From contig JAAZDI010000351.1 of assembly GCA_012512295.1 (NCBI GenBank), positions 1-7,635 on the forward strand: 7,635 nt of DNA, written 5' to 3'. Shown one piece after another: positions 1 to 6,066 of the stretch (the stretch's first letter is position 1; each line of letters begins with the position of its first letter). The stretch comes from Syntrophomonadaceae bacterium (GTDB lineage Bacteria > Bacillota > Ch66 > Ch109). A program made the translations under genes and the position numbers. The notes beneath the pieces were generated by a model. That model did no database searches and was not told where the DNA came from. It saw nothing but the letters and a program-made list of their open reading frames with translations.

Positions 1-258
1 CGCTTCTCTATTCGGTCTTGCTCCGGGTGGGGTTTACCGAGCCAGCCAGTCGCCTGACTGCTGGTGAGCTCTTACCTCACCTTTCCACCCTTACCGGTGT
101 AAACCGGCGGTTTGTTTCTGTGGCACTTGCCTTAAGGTCACCCTCACTGGGCGTTACCCAGCACCCTGCCCTGTGGAGCTCCGACTTTCCTCGAACACAG
201 CCTTTCGGCTTTTGTGCCCGTAATCATCCAGTTTACTCATCTGATTCAGTGCTTAACG
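1..258 (-). ncRNA. rnpB: RNase P RNA, bacterial class A, 5' portion (3' end outside window)
   Basis: This is the catalytic RNA of ribonuclease P, which removes the 5' leader from pre-tRNAs. Read on the minus strand, it shows the class A conserved blocks in order: GAGGAAAGTC (192-183), the CAGGGTGCTGGGTAACGCCC block (about 165-143), AGTGCCACAGAAA (about 130-115), AAGGGTGGAAAGGTGAGGTAAGAGCTCACC (about 92-63) and GGTAAACCCCACCCGGAGCAAGACC (about 38-14). The specificity-domain layout and the GGTAAGAGC block match class A, not the Bacillus class B type. The window starts before the 3' third, so the second strand of P4 and the 3' strand of P1 are missing. The 5' end is not exact; it is set near the start point expected from the promoter at 266-294, and the mature end could lie anywhere from about 243 to 258. 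The P4 5' strand reads GTCGGAG where GTCCGNG is usual (base 182). Confidence 0.95.
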
Positions 259-265
259 CCAATAT

Positions 266-294
266 AGATTAGCATATGGCAAAAATGTTGTCAA
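266..294 (-). promoter_or_regulatory. Sigma-A type promoter of rnpB
   Basis: On the minus strand there is a perfect -35 TTGACA (294-289), a 17-nt spacer, and -10 TAATCT (271-266). A TG one base before the -10 gives an extended -10 (TGCTAATCT). A start near 259 would put the conserved 5' RNase P sequence just downstream, as expected for a stable RNA gene. The weak -10 (3 of 6 matches) is offset by the perfect -35 and the TGn element. Confidence 0.7.
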
Positions 295-564
295 GGAGAC
301 TTTTTGGTGGGCAGAGCTGAAGCAGCAAAATGTTTTTTTGGGGGTGAGCTCATTTCGGGATAGTGTTACCCTCAAATTTTCCAGGAAAATGTCGCTCCTG
401 GTTAAAAATAAGGATAGTTTAAAGGTGAAGGCGTTCTAGCTGGTGAGAAGTGAAAAAATCCTGATGGTAATCAAAAACGAGAAGGAATGGTCCTAGCGAC
501 GTCGAATTATATCATTCCAGAAAGCAGTTATTGTCACAATTTGTAGCAGGTTGGGGGACGGAAG
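295..564. other. Intergenic region between divergent rnpB and the 118-aa gene; no gene seen
   Basis: I see no coding sequence with a plausible ribosome binding site here. A perfect 6-bp inverted repeat, CCAGGA (381-386) and TCCTGG (396-401), with a 9-nt loop could form a small hairpin on either strand, but no T-run follows it. TATCAT at 510-515 matches a -10 box at 5 of 6 positions and would suit the plus-strand gene at 565, but the sequence 17 bases upstream (ATGGTC) is not a -35 box, so no promoter is called. GGAATG (484-489) and CATTCC (513-518) form a widely spaced 6-bp inverted repeat of doubtful meaning. Confidence 0.5.
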
Positions 565-921
565 ATGATTAATGAAAAACAAAATGATCCAACTAATCAG
601 TCGGTTAGTGATTTGACCAGATTTGGCCGTCGGCACATTAAGGTTATTGGCGATTCAACCTTGGCCAACCTGGAGATAAAATTAAAAGATTGGTTGCAGG
701 AAGGACACATTGTGCGACATCTGCAAATTGATCATTTGCCCGAACAACCGTCCTGCGAAAAGTGGCAGGCTATTGTGACTTACTACATAAACAATGGAGC
801 GGATCGGCCGCCCAAGCGTAAGTGTTACCGGTGTCTTGACCGGGATGAATGTCCGCGCTATCAGGCATATCTGCTACGCAAAGAGGAGTATCGCCACTTT
901 AGGAATTCTTCATGTAATTAA
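565..921 (+). CDS. Small conserved-looking protein of unknown function with a C-terminal Cys cluster
   Basis: The 118-aa product is not a family I recognise with certainty. The start is supported by a G-rich Shine-Dalgarno stretch (TTGGGGGACGG, 551-561) a few bases before ATG. Residues 1-22 are polar and probably flexible. Residues 25-75 read as strand (HIKVIGD), long helix (STLANLEIKLKDWLQEG), strand (IVRHLQID) and strand (WQAIVTYY). This pattern vaguely recalls the small sporulation protein Cse60, but only as a fold-level guess. The basic C-terminal part carries C87-x2-C90-x5-C96 followed by an Arg/Tyr-rich helix, which could bind a metal if C64 or C117 joins in. There is no signal peptide or membrane segment, so it is probably cytosolic. 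It stands alone, divergent from rnpB and convergent with the stress-protein gene. Confidence 0.75.
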   Translation: MINEKQNDPTNQSVSDLTRFGRRHIKVIGDSTLANLEIKLKDWLQEGHIVRHLQIDHLPEQPSCEKWQAIVTYYINNGADRPPKRKCYRCLDRDECPRYQAYLLRKEEYRHFRNSSCN

Positions 922-936
922 TTATATATTAGTTTT

Positions 937-967
937 TAGGAGTCCTTCTATAATGGAAGGACTCCTA
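937..967. terminator. 12-bp perfect inverted repeat between convergent genes; possible bidirectional terminator
   Basis: TAGGAGTCCTTC (937-948) pairs perfectly with GAAGGACTCCTA (956-967) across a 7-nt loop. It lies 16 bases after the stop of the plus-strand gene (921) and 14 bases after the stop of the minus-strand gene (981), where a shared terminator is expected. Neither strand has a real T-run after the stem: the plus side continues TGAATTAACC and the minus side AAAAACTAA. It is therefore not a canonical intrinsic terminator and may act as a 3'-end stabiliser. Confidence 0.5.
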
Positions 968-980
968 TGAATTAACCTGT

Positions 981-1481
981 TTAGTGAGTATTAACGCTAT
1001 TGGCCCCGTATTTTCGGAGGATCGAGGCAGCTTCGTTTACTTTGCTTGGGTCAGATTGAACCGAGACCATTATTTTACCGGAACGAATATCTTGTTCCAG
1101 TTGGCGGCTTTCAGTTTCGGGAATCCCCCAGTCAATTAAACTACCAGCAATACCACCGGTCGCCGCTCCGCTTAAAAGACCGGCAATTGGCCCGGCAGCA
1201 AAAAGAGGACCTAGTCCCGGAATAGCCAGAGCACCTACCCCAGCCGCTAATCCAGCCAGACCGCCGAGTACTCCTCCAGTAGTGGCACCGTCAGATACAG
1301 AATCATTGCCAAATTCCATATCGCGGCGGCCTTGAACGCCTGCTCGATTGGCATGGCCCCGAGCAACTTCATCTTTAGCGACAATCGATATCTCGTTATC
1401 GAAGCCTTTCTGGCGCAGTTCATTAACCGCCTGTTCGGCTTTGTCACGGGTATCGAAAGTACTCACTACTAAGTTTGGCAA
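981..1481 (-). CDS. General stress protein (17M/YflT-like) with glycine-zipper hydrophobic core
   Basis: The 166-aa protein has three parts. Residues 3-37 (LVVSTFDTRDKAEQAVNELR then FDNEISIVAKDE) match the N-terminal domain of heat/general stress proteins of the YflT/GSP17M type. Residues 64-118 form a Gly/Ala-rich hydrophobic stretch with GxxxG-type spacing (GGVLGGLAGLAAGVGAL, then AAGPIAGLLSGAATGG), able to insert in or lie against a membrane. Residues 122-162 form a second alpha-beta unit (SGKIMVSVQ, then KVNEAASILRKYGA). The biochemical role of the family is unclear; association with stress responses is known for B. subtilis members. The start is TTG at 1481-1479, with AAAGGAGGT ten bases upstream; the open frame continues 44 codons further up to 1613, but that extension has no domain similarity and would include the promoter and this ribosome binding site. 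The gene is monocistronic. Confidence 0.82.
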   Translation of the reverse strand: MPNLVVSTFDTRDKAEQAVNELRQKGFDNEISIVAKDEVARGHANRAGVQGRRDMEFGNDSVSDGATTGGVLGGLAGLAAGVGALAIPGLGPLFAAGPIAGLLSGAATGGIAGSLIDWGIPETESRQLEQDIRSGKIMVSVQSDPSKVNEAASILRKYGANSVNTH

Positions 1482-1490
1482 GAAGCATTT

Positions 1491-1499
1491 ACCTCCTTT
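1491..1499 (-). promoter_or_regulatory. Ribosome binding site that fixes the TTG start of the stress-protein gene
   Basis: Minus-strand AAAGGAGGT is a near-perfect anti-16S match. The ATG that overlaps its spacer (minus-strand AAATGC) is in another frame and reaches a stop after 14 codons. The in-frame TTG at 1481 is at usable distance, which makes it the start. Confidence 0.75.
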
Positions 1500-1502
1500 T
1501 CT

Positions 1503-1527
1503 AAATAGTAACTCAAAATAGTAACTC
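1503..1527. repeat. Tandem 12-bp direct repeat in the stress-gene leader
   Basis: AAATAGTAACTC occurs at 1503-1514 and again at 1516-1527, a perfect copy with a 13-bp period. On the minus strand this gives two GAGTTACTATTT units just upstream of the ribosome binding site, inside the predicted 5' leader. It could be a replication-slippage duplication or a paired binding site. Confidence 0.7.
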
Positions 1528-1584
1528 GCACTTTTCGCATAACCGAACTTAGTATTCCCTGGTGTAAGAAATATATTCGGTAAA

Positions 1585-1613
1585 AGTATCCGTTTAATTA
1601 AAAGATTTACCAA
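1585..1613 (-). promoter_or_regulatory. Candidate promoter of the stress-protein gene
   Basis: On the minus strand, TTGGTA (1613-1608) and GATACT (1590-1585) are separated by exactly 17 bases, each matching 4 of 6 consensus positions. It would give a leader of about 100 nt containing the direct repeats and the ribosome binding site. I did not find a clear sigma-B (GTTT/GGGTAT) promoter, so stress control is not shown by sequence. Confidence 0.35.
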
Positions 1614-1727
1614 TGTTTAATTAATAAAGTTAGAACACATGGCTAAATATAGATAGAGGCACTGATTGCCGTGGTCAGCGATGTTAATGTAGAAGCCCGA
1701 TTTTTAAAACGGTAGAAGGGTGGGTCC

Positions 1728-3665
1728 GTGCTGGCGTTAATGAATAAAATCAAGGTTACTTTGTTACCAGAAAACAGAGAAATATGGGTTCCTCAGGGAG
1801 AAATGCTTAGTGAGGCTTTACTGATGGCCGGGTTTGCCCTGGAAACGCCTTGTGCCGGGCATGGGGTTTGTGGCAAATGCAAGGTTCAAGTCATGGGCGC
1901 TCTGGCTGCTTCGACTTCCGGCAGTGTTGAATCTGCCGGTCACCTCGAACTCTACGCGGCTGAGTGGCAGCACCTCAGTTTGGAAGAGATCCAGCAGGGC
2001 TACCGCTTAGCCTGTCAAGTGGTTTTACAAGAGGATGTCCAGGTGAAAATATCCCCTGAGTTTCGGGAAGTATTACGGAAAACAATTGATATAACGAGTA
2101 CTGGAAATGGCAGTAAATTTCCCTTGTGTCCACTAGTCCGCAAAGTGTTTTTGGTGCTGCCGGAGCCGACGCTGGAGGACCGTCTGGGTGACTGGGAACG
2201 AATGGAACGAGGCCTGGTAGAAAAAGGCTTTTTGCCTCGACCGGATCAGATGGAACGGGGACTGCAATTAGATGGAGCGGTTTTGCAGGAACTCCCCCGG
2301 GTATTAAGGGTCAATAATTATCAGGTTACAGCGGTTCTTTATGACAGTAAGCTGATTGCCGTTGAAGCCGGCGATACCACTGCCAGCAGCTATGGGATAG
2401 CCTTAGACATCGGCACCACGACGATGGTTGGCGGTTTAATTGATCTGGCAACCGGGGAACAACTGGCCGTAACCAGCCGCACCAATCCGCAGCGTTCTTT
2501 TGGGGCTGACGTTATTTCTCGCATTTCTTTTGGCAGCCAAGGGAAATCGCAGCTTGAGAAATTACAGAGCCGACTGCTAGAGGCGGTTAACCAGATGATT
2601 GATGAGTTAATAGAAATAGCTCAGGTTGACCGAAACCACATCTATGAAGCGGTTGTGGTGGGAAATACGGCTATCCACCATCTGTTTTTAGGACTTGACC
2701 CTACCTACTTGGGACAGGGGCCGTATGTACCAGTAGTTACCCGGCCGCTGCAGGTGAAAGCGCGCCAATTGGGCATTCGCCTGCGTGATTCGAGCTACCT
2801 TTATCTGCTCCCGAACATCGCTGGCTTTGTGGGTGGGGATGCCGTTGGGGTAATCTTGTCGACTGGTTTATATCAGAGTTCGGATATTAAACTGGCGGTG
2901 GACATTGGGACTAACGGCGAAATCATTCTCGGCAGCGCTCAGCAATTATTAGCCTGTTCGACCGCCGCCGGACCGGCTTTCGAAGGAGCGCGAATTAAGC
3001 ATGGCATGCGGGCAGCTGAGGGAGCGATTGAAAAAGTGATAATTGAAGAAGACGTAAAAGTCGCCGTCATCGGGTCAGTTCTCCCAGTGGGGATATCCGG
3101 CTCCGGGCTGATTGATGCGGTAGCAGAAATGCTGCGGTTAGGCATTATTGATCATACCGGGCGGATTCTAAGTCAGGCTGAACTCCCGGCTGAACTGCCG
3201 GAGTCGATTCGCCGTCGGGTGGTGAAGGATAACAACAGTCGGGAATTTATCCTGGTATGGGGCGAAGAATCGGGCAGCAGTCGGCCGATTACGATTAACC
3301 AGGAGGATATTCGTGAACTGCAGTTAGCCAAAGGCGCGATTGCCGCGGGAATTAAGGTCTTACAAAAAGAACTGGCCATCAACAAAGACCAAATTACCGA
3401 GGTTTACCTGGCCGGGGCTTTTGGCAGCTGTATTAATCCGGTAAGTGCCATGGTGATTGGCTTGATTCCGGCCATGCCTCTGGATCGGGTCAAGTCTGTC
3501 GGTAATGCCGCTGGAGCCGGGGCCAAACTGGCCTTGTTATCCCGTTCAGCCCGGAAGCAGGCCGCCGGAATTGCCAGGGAAGTCAGGTATATCGAACTTT
3601 CTGGCCGGCCTGATTTTCAAGAAGCTTTTTTAAATGCCATGTATTTTCCGAATTTGTTCCGGTGA
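1728..3665 (+). CDS. Reductive activator of corrinoid proteins: [2Fe-2S] ferredoxin plus ASKHA/DUF4445 ATPase
   Basis: The 645-aa protein belongs to the RACo/AcsV-RamA type (COG3894). In that family ATP binding drives electron transfer from the iron-sulfur cluster to an inactive Co(II) corrinoid protein, restoring Co(I). Residues 6-105 form a plant-type [2Fe-2S] ferredoxin domain with C42-x5-C48-x2-C51 and distal C96. Residues about 106-215 are linker and middle domains. The ASKHA part begins near 222, with phosphate-1 motif DIGTTT (227-232), phosphate-2 motif AVDIGTNGEI (390-399), STAAGPAFEG (411-420) and a C-terminal AGAFGSCINP adenosine-type motif (562-571). The N-terminal [2Fe-2S] and overall length fit RACo rather than RamA, which carries its clusters at the C-terminus. 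The GTG start at 1728 follows GAAGGG with 7-base spacing; ATG at 1740 is an in-frame alternative. It lies 101 bases before a UroD-type methyltransferase, probably cotranscribed. No clear promoter or cobalamin riboswitch is seen upstream. Confidence 0.92.
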   Translation: MLALMNKIKVTLLPENREIWVPQGEMLSEALLMAGFALETPCAGHGVCGKCKVQVMGALAASTSGSVESAGHLELYAAEWQHLSLEEIQQGYRLACQVVLQEDVQVKISPEFREVLRKTIDITSTGNGSKFPLCPLVRKVFLVLPEPTLEDRLGDWERMERGLVEKGFLPRPDQMERGLQLDGAVLQELPRVLRVNNYQVTAVLYDSKLIAVEAGDTTASSYGIALDIGTTTMVGGLIDLATGEQLAVTSRTNPQRSFGADVISRISFGSQGKSQLEKLQSRLLEAVNQMIDELIEIAQVDRNHIYEAVVVGNTAIHHLFLGLDPTYLGQGPYVPVVTRPLQVKARQLGIRLRDSSYLYLLPNIAGFVGGDAVGVILSTGLYQSSDIKLAVDIGTNGEIILGSAQQLLACSTAAGPAFEGARIKHGMRAAEGAIEKVIIEEDVKVAVIGSVLPVGISGSGLIDAVAEMLRLGIIDHTGRILSQAELPAELPESIRRRVVKDNNSREFILVWGEESGSSRPITINQEDIRELQLAKGAIAAGIKVLQKELAINKDQITEVYLAGAFGSCINPVSAMVIGLIPAMPLDRVKSVGNAAGAGAKLALLSRSARKQAAGIAREVRYIELSGRPDFQEAFLNAMYFPNLFR

Positions 3666-3766
3666 AGATTCCTCTAGCGGGGATGGGCAACCATCTAGCT
3701 ATGAGTCAAAGAAGCCGGAATTTCTAAGTAGGAATATTGTTCTCCAAAGAAAGGAACGATGTCCCA

Positions 3767-4870
3767 TTGTCGCTCCAACGAGCCAGGGTGCTAGCTGCCT
3801 GCTCCCACCGCCAACCCGACCAGGTGCCCAAAGGGGAATTCGGGATTGAGCCGGGTTTGCGGCAGCGGTTGCTTGGGTTGTTGCTCAAGGAACAAAGAAT
3901 AATGAGCCATCCGAATAAAGCGGAATCGCCAAAGGACCAGACTGATCGAGAAATGGCAGAACTGATCTCGGTGTTGGTCGGATTGGACATGGATCTTACC
4001 GCTGCGAACCCATATTTCCCGCCACGTCAGGATTTAAGGCCGGACCCCCGCGGTCGGCAGCGGTGGCTGGATTTCTGGGGAAATGAAGTAATTGAGGTTG
4101 GGGCGTCCACCGGCGTAGTTAGACCGGTCTGTTCCGGAATCAAGATACTGCTGAACTACGCTTTCCCCCAGTTGGAGACAGTGGATTTAGCCATGATTAT
4201 GCGGTGGTCGCAGGAGACCCCTTTTTTTATTTTCAGCCAGGTGCCTGGACCGTTTAGCCTGCTGGCCGGGTTAACCTCGTTTCTGGATTTTTTACGGTTT
4301 ACGGAAACTAACCAGTTGGAATTAAAGCAATTAGCTGCAGTGACGGGACAGTGGTTGGGAGATCTACTGCAAGCGTGCATTAACGCCGGAGCCCAGGGGA
4401 TAGTGATCACCGAAGACCTGACTTATAATCGAGGTCCCTGGATAGACATAAAGGTCCTGCGGCAGGTATTTTGGCCTGCTTTAGCAGAGATGGTCGAGTT
4501 AGCGAAAAAGGCCGGGGTGCCGGTTTTGCTGCATTGTGATGGGGATGTCCGTTCCCTGCTGCCCGAGGTGGTGGACCTGGGTTTCAACGGAATTCACTCC
4601 CTGCAGCCTTCAGCCGGAGTTAATCTGGCGACAGTTAAGGCTGAGTATGGTTCCCGACTTTGCCTGATGGGTAATCTCGATTGTGATTACCTCCTCCCGC
4701 AGGGAACCGTAGCAGAGGTTGAGGCAGCCACTCGGGAGACCCTGCGGGTGGGCAGCCCCGGCGGTGGGTTCATCCTGAGCAGCTGTGCTGGCATCCTTTC
4801 CTCAGACTGGCCAGCAGAAAACGTGCTGGCCATGTACCGAACGGCTGCTTCAGCTAGTCAGGAACTTTAA
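3767..4870 (+). CDS. Uroporphyrinogen decarboxylase (URO-D)/MtaA-family protein, probable corrinoid-linked methyltransferase
   Basis: The 367-aa product has the URO-D superfamily pattern: N-terminal RARVLAACSHRQPDQVPKGE (residues 5-24), a helical insert, and a TIM-barrel half with GIVITEDL (211-218), VLLHCDGDV (253-261), GIHSLQP (275-281), LCLMGNLD (298-305) and GGGFILSSCAGI (332-343). Methyltransferases of this family hold zinc through His-x-Cys and a distant Cys. Here the equivalent residues are H256-C257-D258 and C340, so D258 sits at the usual second Cys position. True heme-pathway HemE is unlikely, given the adjacent corrinoid activator and the HCDGD motif. The substrate cannot be told. 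The start is taken as TTG 3767, with AAGGA at 3751-3755 and 11-base spacing, because the conserved family N-terminus begins there. TTG 3737 lacks proper spacing; ATG 3902 would delete the conserved N-terminus. A strong terminator follows 12 bases after the stop. Confidence 0.85.
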   Translation: MSLQRARVLAACSHRQPDQVPKGEFGIEPGLRQRLLGLLLKEQRIMSHPNKAESPKDQTDREMAELISVLVGLDMDLTAANPYFPPRQDLRPDPRGRQRWLDFWGNEVIEVGASTGVVRPVCSGIKILLNYAFPQLETVDLAMIMRWSQETPFFIFSQVPGPFSLLAGLTSFLDFLRFTETNQLELKQLAAVTGQWLGDLLQACINAGAQGIVITEDLTYNRGPWIDIKVLRQVFWPALAEMVELAKKAGVPVLLHCDGDVRSLLPEVVDLGFNGIHSLQPSAGVNLATVKAEYGSRLCLMGNLDCDYLLPQGTVAEVEAATRETLRVGSPGGGFILSSCAGILSSDWPAENVLAMYRTAASASQEL

Positions 4871-4882
4871 CCCAAATAAAAA

Positions 4883-4921
4883 CAGGGGGTCCAGCGTAAC
4901 TCTGGAATCCCCTGCTTTTTT
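4883..4921. terminator. Strong bidirectional intrinsic terminator
   Basis: CAGGGG (4883-4888) pairs with CCCCTG (4909-4914), and TCCAG (4890-4894) pairs with CTGGA (4902-4906), with a small internal irregularity and a 7-nt loop. On the plus strand the stem is followed by CTTTTTT (4915-4921), ending the activator/methyltransferase unit. On the minus strand the same stem is followed by TTTTTATTT (complement of 4882-4874), so it also serves the convergent CAP gene, whose stop is about 50 bases away. Confidence 0.88.
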
Positions 4922-4962
4922 ACTTTAGAATACATTAAACCGGTGATTGTTGTGACTGTTAA

Positions 4963-5826
4963 CTAGCCGCGGATGAACATCTGGGTCCAGTAATGCTTGT
5001 ACGATCCGCCAGCAGCGTAACCAATGCCGATCTGGTTATAGTTGGGGTTCAGGATGTTTTGCCGGTGACCCGGGCTGTTCATCCAGCCTTGAACTACCTG
5101 TTGAGGAGTGGCTTGCCCAGCCGCAATGTTTTCCCCAGCAGCGGTAAACTTAATCCCGAAACTCCGCATCATATCAAATGGAGAACCATAAGTCGGTGAG
5201 TTGTGATCAAAATAGTTTTTATCCCGCATGTCCTCTGATTTGATCCGAGCAACCCGGGACAGTTCCGTGTTTAACTTCAGGGGAGCCAGACCAGCTTTCG
5301 CTCTTTCGGCATTAGTTAAATCCAGCACCTGTTGTTCAAAGGAACTGATGTTAGACTGTTCACCAGGTGTTGGTTCACTGGGTGCCGGTTCGCTAGGAGT
5401 CGGCTCGCTAGGTTTTGGTTGGCTTGGAGCCGGTTCACTTGGCTTCGGTTGACTGGGCGCCGGCTTAGTCGGAACCCATTTAAACGTAGGTTGACATGAC
5501 TTTGCTTTACCATTTGTGCATTGATTACCCGGAGTTAATCGGTATTTGAAGTTAGATTGACAGTTAGTTGAATCGTTTCCCGGCAGGCAGATAACTTGTC
5601 CGGCGCAAAGTTGATTTGCGTTCTGGAGTTGCGGATTGGCTTTTATTAGATCACTAATGTTCAGATTGCATTGATTGGCGATTTTCCACAGCGTATCACC
5701 CTGAGCTACTTGGCAGTTGTTTGCTCCAAAGGCTAATGACCCCGGTAAGATCAATGCCAGGCTGAGGAGCAGGGTAACTACGATTCTGGGAGGTCTTCTT
5801 TTTGGCAACAGGCGCTTTGGTGACAA
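4963..5826 (-). CDS. Exported LysM and CAP (SCP/YkwD-like) domain protein
   Basis: The 287-aa secreted, probably wall-associated protein starts with a signal peptide: basic residues 4-14, hydrophobic 15-30, likely cleavage after AFGA (35). Residues 38-82 form one LysM domain (QGDTLWKIA, then ANPQL, then GQVICLP), a peptidoglycan or chitin-type glycan binder, unusually framed by Cys 38, 53, 74 and 80. Residues 88-121 carry a short duplicated motif, CQSNFKYRLTP and CQPTFKWVPTKP. Residues 120-157 are a Pro/Ser/Glu/Lys linker. Residues 163-286 are a CAP domain with H208 (FDHNSP), E232 (GENIA) and H254 (SPGHRQNIL), the usual cavity residues. CAP proteins of this YkwD type are common in spore-formers, but their activity is unsettled. 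The start is TTG 5826-5824, with AGGAGG seven bases upstream; ATG at 5925 falls in the -35 box of the gene's promoter and is rejected. The gene appears monocistronic. Confidence 0.92.
   Translation of the reverse strand: MSPKRLLPKRRPPRIVVTLLLSLALILPGSLAFGANNCQVAQGDTLWKIANQCNLNISDLIKANPQLQNANQLCAGQVICLPGNDSTNCQSNFKYRLTPGNQCTNGKAKSCQPTFKWVPTKPAPSQPKPSEPAPSQPKPSEPTPSEPAPSEPTPGEQSNISSFEQQVLDLTNAERAKAGLAPLKLNTELSRVARIKSEDMRDKNYFDHNSPTYGSPFDMMRSFGIKFTAAGENIAAGQATPQQVVQGWMNSPGHRQNILNPNYNQIGIGYAAGGSYKHYWTQMFIRG
5356..5469 (-). repeat. Degenerate repeats encoding the Pro-rich linker of the CAP protein
   Basis: This segment encodes [E/Q]P[A/T/K]PS-type pentapeptide units (KPAPSQPKPSEPAPSQPKPS and on to GEQ). 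The DNA repeats at 15- and 30-bp periods with synonymous changes. Such arrays act as flexible spacers between wall-binding and catalytic or effector domains and tend to vary in copy number. Confidence 0.8.
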
Positions 5827-5833
5827 GAGAACC

Positions 5834-5839
5834 CCTCCT
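5834..5839 (-). promoter_or_regulatory. Ribosome binding site that fixes the TTG start of the CAP gene
   Basis: Minus-strand AGGAGG (within TAGAGGAGGGG) stands 7 bases before TTG 5826-5824. The resulting N-terminus, MSPKRLLPKRR followed by a hydrophobic run, is an ideal signal peptide, which confirms the start. Confidence 0.85.
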
Positions 5840-5896
5840 CTAAAATAATTTTGTTTGATAGGCGTAGTTGTTTTGGCAACTGACCACCTGGAAGTT

Positions 5897-5925
5897 ATTC
5901 TAAGGTTGTCGGCAAAAGACGTCAA
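5897..5925 (-). promoter_or_regulatory. Sigma-A promoter of the LysM/CAP gene
   Basis: On the minus strand, TTGACG (5925-5920) and TAGAAT (5902-5897) are spaced exactly 17 bases, each with 5 of 6 consensus matches. Transcription from about 5890 gives a leader of about 65 nt ending in the AGGAGG ribosome binding site. Confidence 0.75.
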
Positions 5926-6066
5926 TCGGTTAAATATTGGTAATAAGGGGAGGAATAAACTTGAATGCTTGTCTTTTAACGGTTGATAGGCTAGCAGGCA
6001 AATAGTGGCAGAGGTATGGAGCTGACACGAAGGTTAGTCAAAGATAGGCAATTCATTCAGTAAGAG

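Noticed and set aside
18..272. 84-codon open frame on the plus strand
   Set aside because: It is the antisense of the RNase P RNA gene; the conserved class A blocks on the minus strand explain the sequence fully.
1482..1613. 44-codon N-terminal extension of the stress protein
   Set aside because: It would include the candidate promoter, the tandem repeats and the AAAGGAGGT site, and its residues do not resemble the family's N-terminus.
1621..1727. Cobalamin riboswitch or clear promoter upstream of the corrinoid activator
   Set aside because: No B12-box (GCCACTG-type) sequence is present, and the AT-rich boxes (TAAATA, TATAGA) have no matching -35 at proper spacing.
3737..3766. TTG start at 3737 for the UroD-like protein, and ATG at 3759
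   Set aside because: TTG 3737 has its purine stretch only about 2 bases away. ATG 3759 is out of frame and meets TAG after about ten codons. TTG 3767 fits the family N-terminus.
3666..3766. Small gene between activator and UroD
   Set aside because: No frame in the 101-bp gap has a start with a ribosome binding site apart from the UroD gene itself.
5228..5452. Gly/Leu/Ser-repeat frame on the plus strand opposite the CAP gene
   Set aside because: The repeats are the complement of the Pro-rich linker codons; there is no ribosome binding site or family signature.
5827..5925. ATG at 5925 as start of the CAP protein
   Set aside because: It lies in the -35 box of a good promoter, and the 33 extra residues would hide the signal peptide.
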